18,747 bases of DNA, from positions 1 to 18,747 of the forward strand of contig USQO01000037.1 in the NCBI GenBank assembly GCA_900556845.1, written 5' to 3'. The notes under the pieces are model-generated. The model searched no databases and was not told the origin of the DNA. It saw only the letters and a list, made by a program, of their open reading frames with translations. The position numbers and the translations under genes were made by a program. Shown here piece by piece: positions 14,443 through 18,747 of this stretch (positions within the stretch are counted from its first letter, which is position 1; each line of letters begins with the position of its first letter). Source of the DNA: an uncultured Bacteroides sp. (GTDB taxonomy: Bacteria; Bacteroidota; Bacteroidia; Bacteroidales; Bacteroidaceae).

Positions 14443-14604
14443 ATGAAAATGAAACCGTTATTTTTAAGCATGGTTGTTTGTGCTTTAGTGTGCAGCATCA
14501 GTTTGCTCGTTACCCAATGGATAGGGATACCAGATAAATGGTGCATCTTTGTAAGCGTATTTCTAGGCATTGCACTAGGGACTATTTCAAAAAGGCTATG
14601 GTAA
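14443..14604 (+). CDS. Small two-helix membrane protein (53 aa), unknown function
   Basis: A short gene below common length cut-offs. The 53-residue product begins MKMKPLFLSMVV and ends GTISKRLW. It has two hydrophobic segments (about 5-26 and 34-49) separated by a short polar turn containing PDKW, with basic residues at both termini. This predicts a helical hairpin with both ends in the cytoplasm. Support for it being real comes from a -7 box about 27 nt upstream and a hairpin plus U-tract terminator 20 bp after the stop, which together frame a single-gene transcript. An overlapping ATG at 14436 opens a 33-codon frame with no family-like character. The function is unknown; I do not see a toxin-antitoxin partner. 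Confidence 0.7.
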   Translation: MKMKPLFLSMVVCALVCSISLLVTQWIGIPDKWCIFVSVFLGIALGTISKRLW

Positions 14605-14623
14605 CATTCCTTACATTGGGTAT

Positions 14624-14665
14624 TCTCTCAGGTCGGTATAAATACTTACCCGAGAGATTTTTTAT
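14624..14665 (+). terminator. Intrinsic terminator of the 53-aa gene
   Basis: TCTCTC (14624-14629) pairs with GAGAGA (14652-14657), then GGT/ACC and GTAT/ATAC extend the stem with small internal mismatches. The stem is followed by a run of six T and TTATTTG. Confidence 0.75.
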
Positions 14666-14759
14666 TTGATAACTCCCCGTTTAACTGAAGCTTCAGTCCT
14701 TGATTATTAAGTTTATCATTTAAATGAGAAACATTTACTACTGTTTTGATGCATGTTTT

Positions 14760-14957
14760 TCATTCAAATGATGTAAGTACTTCATTTTTGAGACACATGG
14801 CAAACGCAACGACATTCAAAAAATCTTTTATTGATTTAGTTTCTTCAACCCGTCGTTTATCTAAACTTAATAAACCGTCATGTTTCTCCCCAAAAATATA
14901 ATTTATTGATTGGGATGAGATACTTTCCCCACAAATAATATTGTATGATTGCCTGTT
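14760..14957 (-). pseudogene. Possible gene remnant beyond the serpin
   Basis: On the minus strand a frame open from 14957 to a TGA at 14760-14762 reads like normal protein in its last 43 codons, for example LLSLDKRRVEETKSIKDF and LNVVAFAMCLKNEVLTSFE. There is no ATG, GTG or TTG start in it. Its upstream part overlaps the end of the serpin gene in another frame. It may be the 3' end of a gene cut off by the rearrangement that brought in the serpin. Chance openness of AT-rich DNA is the alternative. The family is not recognised. Confidence 0.3.
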
Positions 14958-16144
14958 TCATGAATAACGAGTAAAAAAGGACGGTTCGCATAAAAAGGAA
15001 TTGCAGGCTCAATCGGAATTGGTTCCGATTCAAATGTAACCGTCAACCCCGTTACGGCAGATGCCTTTGTCTCACGTTCATTCAGTTCAAGAAAAGATGC
15101 ATGTACAACCTTCCCAATCCACACAGGCTTTACATCTGTCAAATTAGAAAAATCTGCATTTGTTGTAAATGCATTTGGCATACCCATTGCCGATAAAACA
15201 CGATTCATTTTGTATTCATTTTTCAAAACCAATTTAGGAAGTTTTACATCCAGCAATGTCTTTTCTATTGAATCAGCCATCCATGTTTCCCAATTTTTTC
15301 CGTCCAGCACATCTATACATTCTTTCCAGGACTTATTTACACAAGGCAATAAAACAGTCATTGCATACGAACCATTCCCATAAGGAAAAGTAGCCATTTC
15401 AAAATAATCATTCTTACGGTATAAAAAAGCTGCTATCTGATGCATCATATCCACATTTTCCTTTGTTTTATCTGCACAAAAGAACAGCTCCTTGCGAGTT
15501 TCACTTTCTTCAAACGGAAACTCCCATTGTCCTTGAAAATAAAGACAGTTGACTAAAACCATCAGTTGATTAGGGCTAAGATTGTATATAATTTCAGGTA
15601 TACAACCTTCGGTCTGCTGACTGACCCATCCGTTTATTTTATCAATCGATTCCAACTGGGAAAAGTCTAGTTGCTGAAAGGTTGCCTTATACGCCACTGA
15701 GTTCTTCTTTATAAATTGTTCCTTGACAGATACTTCTTTATTAAACCACATCGAATTAGCAACTCTCACTGTAACAGTAGAATCAAGACAAGGAAGTCCA
15801 TCTATTAATTTCTGGTGATAATTATTCAATGATGATACGACAGAGTCTGGAATCAGCATTACTTGCGTTATCTCCTGATGCGTAATGCCGGATGCGCCAT
15901 TATTCACCATTCCTAAAGCACAGGATATACTGAAAGGAGAAACAAATAAATTGTCCGTACTATCTAAAGTAGACAATTGCCGAAACAAATCAAAAGAAAA
16001 CTGGTTTCCGGTACGATTTATCACCAACTCTTTTTCCGAAAGAGATATTTCATCCCCAAAAACACGAGGAACATTTTCGCCTTGCTCACACGAAAGCAAG
16101 CAAAAGCAAACAATCCAACTTATACAAAAGTTTCTATATCTCAT
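14903..16144 (-). CDS. Serpin family lipoprotein (serine/cysteine protease inhibitor)
   Basis: Predicted suicide inhibitor of proteases, probably anchored in the outer membrane or at the cell surface. The protein is 413 aa. A short hydrophobic signal ends in lipobox LLSC with Cys19 as the lipidated residue. The rest is a full-length serpin: NLFVSPFSISCALGMV (65-80, helix B), VNCLYFQGQWEFPF (198-211), the hinge NERETKASAVT (355-365), and the C-terminal F-YANRPFLLVI segment (384-394). The hinge has Thr359 and small residues at P12-P10 as in inhibitory serpins. P15 is Glu instead of Gly, P9 is Val, and the loop after the hinge is longer than in antitrypsin, so the scissile bond is uncertain (about residues 372-378). 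It has its own promoter at 16163-16193. Confidence 0.93.
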   Translation of the reverse strand: MRYRNFCISWIVCFCLLSCEQGENVPRVFGDEISLSEKELVINRTGNQFSFDLFRQLSTLDSTDNLFVSPFSISCALGMVNNGASGITHQEITQVMLIPDSVVSSLNNYHQKLIDGLPCLDSTVTVRVANSMWFNKEVSVKEQFIKKNSVAYKATFQQLDFSQLESIDKINGWVSQQTEGCIPEIIYNLSPNQLMVLVNCLYFQGQWEFPFEESETRKELFFCADKTKENVDMMHQIAAFLYRKNDYFEMATFPYGNGSYAMTVLLPCVNKSWKECIDVLDGKNWETWMADSIEKTLLDVKLPKLVLKNEYKMNRVLSAMGMPNAFTTNADFSNLTDVKPVWIGKVVHASFLELNERETKASAVTGLTVTFESEPIPIEPAIPFYANRPFLLVIHETGNHTILFVGKVSHPNQ

Positions 16145-16162
16145 ATTTTCCTACTTACCCAT

Positions 16163-16193
16163 TAAAGATAAAGATTTTATTCTGGAAAACAAA
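16163..16193 (-). promoter_or_regulatory. Promoter of the serpin gene
   Basis: On the minus strand TTTG (plus 16190-16193) is followed after 19 nt by TATCTTTA (plus 16163-16170), one base from TAnnTTTG. The start would be near 16156, about 12 nt before the ATG at 16144. Confidence 0.55.
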
Positions 16194-16255
16194 AAGATTA
16201 ATCGAAACAAAAGGAAACTTCATTCACATAAGTATCTTTATATAAATCAACGATT

Positions 16256-17359
16256 TTAAATCCAAGTCAATTTATGCCATAAATGCTCCAATGGTCCTTG
16301 CTTATGATAATTAAGCCAGAAACGGCTGAAAAAAATCTGTGCTACTAACACCATGATTGCAAGTACTATACTTAATGAAGTCCCGAGAGTCAAACCCAAA
16401 TGTAATCCCCAGGAATAAAATAGGAAAGTGCAAATCACACTCTGACCGATAAAATTTGTCAGACTCATTCTTCCGTATATCCTCATATAATACCAAAAAG
16501 GCACATTCTGACTTTTGTAATAAATCCAAAGCAACAAATTGACCATACAGACAGAAGAAGACAGATTATAATACATCTTCAATGGAATATTGCCAACAGC
16601 AATCACTGCTATATACAATAATACAGACAAGGCAAAAGAGTACAAAGTTATTCTCTTATAAAACGAAACATCCCGGACAAAAAATTCCGTTCGATAAGTC
16701 AGCATACCGATACAAAAAAGTCCCAAGGTCTGTGACATTCTCCCTGTCTGTAAAGCCCAAAGCAGACATCCTTTAACACCGTCCGTAACATTCATTTTCA
16801 CAATCTCGACAAAATCACCGGTTTTCAATGTATTACCCATATTTTCATAAAACACACCATAGCTGTCATCAAACAGATGAAAGGCATAATTCAACCATTC
16901 AAGAGGTTGAGCCAAAAAGAAAAGTCCCACCCAAAAGAGAATTTTATTTCCGGCATGCCTCAAGAATATTACAGGTATCATACACAAGGCATAGAAAATC
17001 AGCGGGTCGCCTCCTGCAAAGAAAACCGCGTTGAAAAAGCCAAAAAGAGCTAACAGAAACATTCTCCACATCATCCGGTACTTCATATCCATGCCTTTAG
17101 ATATCCTTTTCTCCAGTTGAAGTGCGTATGTAAACCCAAACAGTAAGGCAAAGATAGAATAAGCTTTACCCTCAAATATGAAATACAGGAAAGACTTCAG
17201 TATTTCATCCAGTTGCAGAAGCCATTCAGATGAACATTGGGGCGTACCAGAGTAAAGAAAATGATTAGACGAATGTATAAGAAGTATAGCTGAAATGGCA
17301 AAGCCACGCAATGCGTCAACAGCATTGATACGCCCAATCCCTGTTAACCCATTATCCAT
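16256..17359 (-). CDS. DUF418 (YeiB-like) membrane protein, acyltransferase-related
   Basis: Polytopic inner-membrane protein, 367 aa with about ten hydrophobic segments. The N-terminus RINAVDALRGFAISAILL (10-27) followed by His29 is the pattern shared by YeiB and heparan-glucosaminide acetyltransferase-like proteins. The C-terminus shows GRMSLTNFIGQS and GPLEHLWHKLTW, the hallmark of DUF418. The activity is not established; the fold is related to acyltransferases that modify cell-surface glycans. Its start codon lies inside the 3' end of the preceding acyltransferase gene (16-nt overlap), so the two are translationally coupled. The serpin gene follows on the same strand after 111 bp with its own promoter. 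Confidence 0.9.
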   Translation of the reverse strand: MDNGLTGIGRINAVDALRGFAISAILLIHSSNHFLYSGTPQCSSEWLLQLDEILKSFLYFIFEGKAYSIFALLFGFTYALQLEKRISKGMDMKYRMMWRMFLLALFGFFNAVFFAGGDPLIFYALCMIPVIFLRHAGNKILFWVGLFFLAQPLEWLNYAFHLFDDSYGVFYENMGNTLKTGDFVEIVKMNVTDGVKGCLLWALQTGRMSQTLGLFCIGMLTYRTEFFVRDVSFYKRITLYSFALSVLLYIAVIAVGNIPLKMYYNLSSSVCMVNLLLWIYYKSQNVPFWYYMRIYGRMSLTNFIGQSVICTFLFYSWGLHLGLTLGTSLSIVLAIMVLVAQIFFSRFWLNYHKQGPLEHLWHKLTWI

Positions 17360-18483
17360 TTGCCAAACTTACCTGATTTTCTTACTATATAAACAAAGCC
17401 CCAAGTAACCGACAGCAACAGTATGGTACATACTATCATTTTCACCATCGTATGCAAAGGCAATGACTCGACAAGCATATAGCATGGCCCAAGGAAAAGG
17501 TAATGCGACATCCAGATGCCAAACGTGCAAGTGGAAATGCTGACAGCAAAACGTCTGACTGCAACAGATTCGAATTTTATCTTTCTTACAGCAAGGAAAA
17601 TAGGGAGAGTCATCAACAGTACATTAGGAGAACAATAGGTAAAGAACAGTTCCACCAGCTCTACAGGCTGCCCCGGAACCGCTGTTATGGACTTAAAACC
17701 GAAGAAAGTAATGCAATAGCCTACCACAAAAGAAGGAATACCAATAACGGCCAACTTATTCCAGCTTAGGTTAATATTATTGTTTATAATATAATGACCT
17801 AAAAGCAGATAGCCGTTGAATCCGGCAAAATAATATAATAGACCGAACTCATTCCAAGAACATGTACCCCAAAGGTCTTTTGTAAGATATTCCCTTAAAT
17901 AAGGAATGAAAAGTGATACAGACCAAAGAGCCAGAAATACTTTCTGTTCTTTTAGCGATGCCTGTCTGACCCATGCCGAGAAAATCGGCATATAGAGATA
18001 CAACCCTATAAGAAGATATACATACCACATCTGCACCGCTAACATAGAGAAATTGAAAGGAATCATCAGAATGTTATGCATGGCACCAGAAAAAGACTGG
18101 TCAGGTTCTGCCCACGCAAAGAAATCATTAATTACAGTGGGTGAAAGCCCCAACAGTCCGGTTATCCATGGAAAAAGGTTATACAGAACAGACCATATAA
18201 AAAAAGGAACAAGAAGTCTGGTCAGGCGTTTTTTATAGAAAGCTGAAATACTCTCTTTAACAGGCAGAAGCAAAGCACCCGTAACCATAACAAACAGAGG
18301 TATGGCAGGACGCATAAATGAGCCGTAGAAACTACCCCAAAGATTATACCACGGTTCTGAACGCTCTGCCGGAGTAACATTATCCGTACAATGTACTGCT
18401 ATCATCATGAAGATAGCGATAAATTTCACAAAGTCAAGCCATACAATGCGCTTGTCTTCTTTTTCAATCAGTTGTGTTCTCAT
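17344..18483 (-). CDS. Acyltransferase family 3 membrane protein (OafA/YrhL-like)
   Basis: Inner-membrane O-acyltransferase of the AT3 family, which moves acetyl or other acyl groups onto extracytoplasmic sugars; the acceptor here is unknown. The protein is 379 aa with about ten hydrophobic segments. KRIVWLDFVKFIAIFMMIAV (11-30) is followed by the conserved His31. RPAIPLFVMVTGALLL (58-73) carries the conserved Arg58. No C-terminal SGNH domain is present, so this is the stand-alone form. It is the first gene of a two-gene unit with the DUF418 protein (16-nt overlap). A -7 box TACTTTTG lies 14 bp upstream of the start. Confidence 0.92.
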   Translation of the reverse strand: MRTQLIEKEDKRIVWLDFVKFIAIFMMIAVHCTDNVTPAERSEPWYNLWGSFYGSFMRPAIPLFVMVTGALLLPVKESISAFYKKRLTRLLVPFFIWSVLYNLFPWITGLLGLSPTVINDFFAWAEPDQSFSGAMHNILMIPFNFSMLAVQMWYVYLLIGLYLYMPIFSAWVRQASLKEQKVFLALWSVSLFIPYLREYLTKDLWGTCSWNEFGLLYYFAGFNGYLLLGHYIINNNINLSWNKLAVIGIPSFVVGYCITFFGFKSITAVPGQPVELVELFFTYCSPNVLLMTLPIFLAVRKIKFESVAVRRFAVSISTCTFGIWMSHYLFLGPCYMLVESLPLHTMVKMIVCTILLLSVTWGFVYIVRKSGKFGKWIMG

Positions 18484-18496
18484 GCTTTTTTTGTTA

Positions 18497-18504
18497 CAAA
18501 AGTA
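18497..18504 (-). promoter_or_regulatory. -7 box of the acyltransferase-DUF418 unit
   Basis: The minus strand reads TACTTTTG, matching TAnnTTTG, with the start predicted near 18490, leaving a leader of only about 7 nt. No TTTG is seen 19 nt upstream. Confidence 0.45.
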
Positions 18505-18522
18505 GCCACCACATTAAACACA

Positions 18523-18678
18523 TTTTTTGACCTATATCAAAAAGCACTTATAAATGATTACTTTCGGCTCTTATCCTACTTAATATTGAATTTGAGTGTT
18601 GATGGAAATATTATACATGAAGACGAATGGGAACAATTTGAGAATATAATTATAAAAAAGAAAGAGATAAATATCTGA
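18523..18678 (+). pseudogene. Possible 5'-truncated gene remnant
   Basis: A plus-strand frame ending in TGA at 18676-18678 reads like a natural C-terminus, with segments such as LYQKALINDYFRLLSYLIL and SVDGNIIHEDEWEQFENIII. Further upstream the same frame runs into the acyltransferase promoter and its antisense, so the 5' end appears to be missing. No start codon with a recognisable context exists in it. The family is not recognised. A short gene starting at a TTG codon cannot be excluded. Confidence 0.35.
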
Positions 18679-18681
18679 TTT

Positions 18682-18747
18682 TTACTTAATTCTTTTTCTT
18701 GTATCCAGACCAGCCCCCCGATTTCGACAGACAGGACTACATGGTTC
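18682..18747 (-). CDS. Possible 3' end of a gene cut by the window edge
   Basis: A minus-strand frame is open from the edge to a TAA at 18682-18684 and would encode 21 residues ending LDTRKRIK. A neighbouring frame ends with GWSGYKKKN and a TAA at 18686-18688 but has a TAG near the edge. Too little is visible to choose between these, and neither may be coding. Confidence 0.15.
   Translation of the reverse strand, partial: EPCSPVCRNRGAGLDTRKRIK

Noticed and set aside
14436..14537. Alternative 33-codon frame from ATG 14436
   Set aside because: It overlaps the hydrophobic 53-aa frame, is mixed in composition, and ends inside it. The 53-aa frame fits the promoter and terminator better.
14798..14902. 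34-codon plus-strand frame beginning MANATTF
   Set aside because: No promoter box or terminator fits it, and the opposite strand reads more like protein.
15885..16259. 124-codon plus-strand frame opposite the serpin start
   Set aside because: It is antisense to the serpin signal peptide and promoter, with no family resemblance.

Overview
The window looks like chromosomal DNA of a gut Bacteroidales species (Bacteroides/Phocaeicola type). The evidence is repeated promoters of the Bacteroidetes form (a -7 box TAnnTTTG, sometimes with TTTG about 19 nt upstream), weak Shine-Dalgarno signals, an LptF/LptG-type permease with a long C-terminal extension, a fused RibBA, a Na+-pump decarboxylase operon, and a secreted GH2 glycosidase. 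The genus is inferred; no rRNA or other marker is present.

Left edge (1-590): no convincing gene. It holds a 55-bp direct repeat, a plus-strand terminator-like hairpin, and two pairs of GTGCAA motifs lying against the 3' end of a tRNA gene. This resembles the end of an element integrated in a tRNA gene, but no integrase is visible. Two near-identical CAU-anticodon tRNA genes follow on the minus strand (589-788) with a textbook promoter at 809-839.

Housekeeping block (1041-11126): a plus-strand LptF/G-family permease and ribBA (riboflavin synthesis) form a probable operon. They are followed by a Bax-inhibitor-1 family membrane protein and a class I aminotransferase, with intrinsic terminators between units. 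On the minus strand, oadG-oadA-oadB encode a biotin-dependent sodium-pumping decarboxylase, with a small nitroreductase upstream. A HAD phosphatase (Gph-like) diverges from the nitroreductase.

Accessory block (11224-18747): a secreted GH2 glycosidase (minus) diverges from a putative outer-membrane beta-barrel protein (plus), with a 12-bp inverted repeat between them. A 53-aa two-helix membrane protein (14443-14604) has its own -7 box and terminator. Beyond it lie a lipoprotein serpin and a 16-nt-overlapping pair of membrane acyltransferase-like proteins (acyltransferase 3 and DUF418/YeiB-like), all on the minus strand. Two stretches read like remnants of protein-coding sequence (14760-14957 minus and 18523-18678 plus), which suggests this part has been rearranged.

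No CRISPR array, rRNA, complete insertion sequence or recognisable defence system was found. The least-described items are the 53-aa protein, the serpin with an unusual reactive loop, the overlapping acyltransferase pair and the inverted repeat at 13430-13500.
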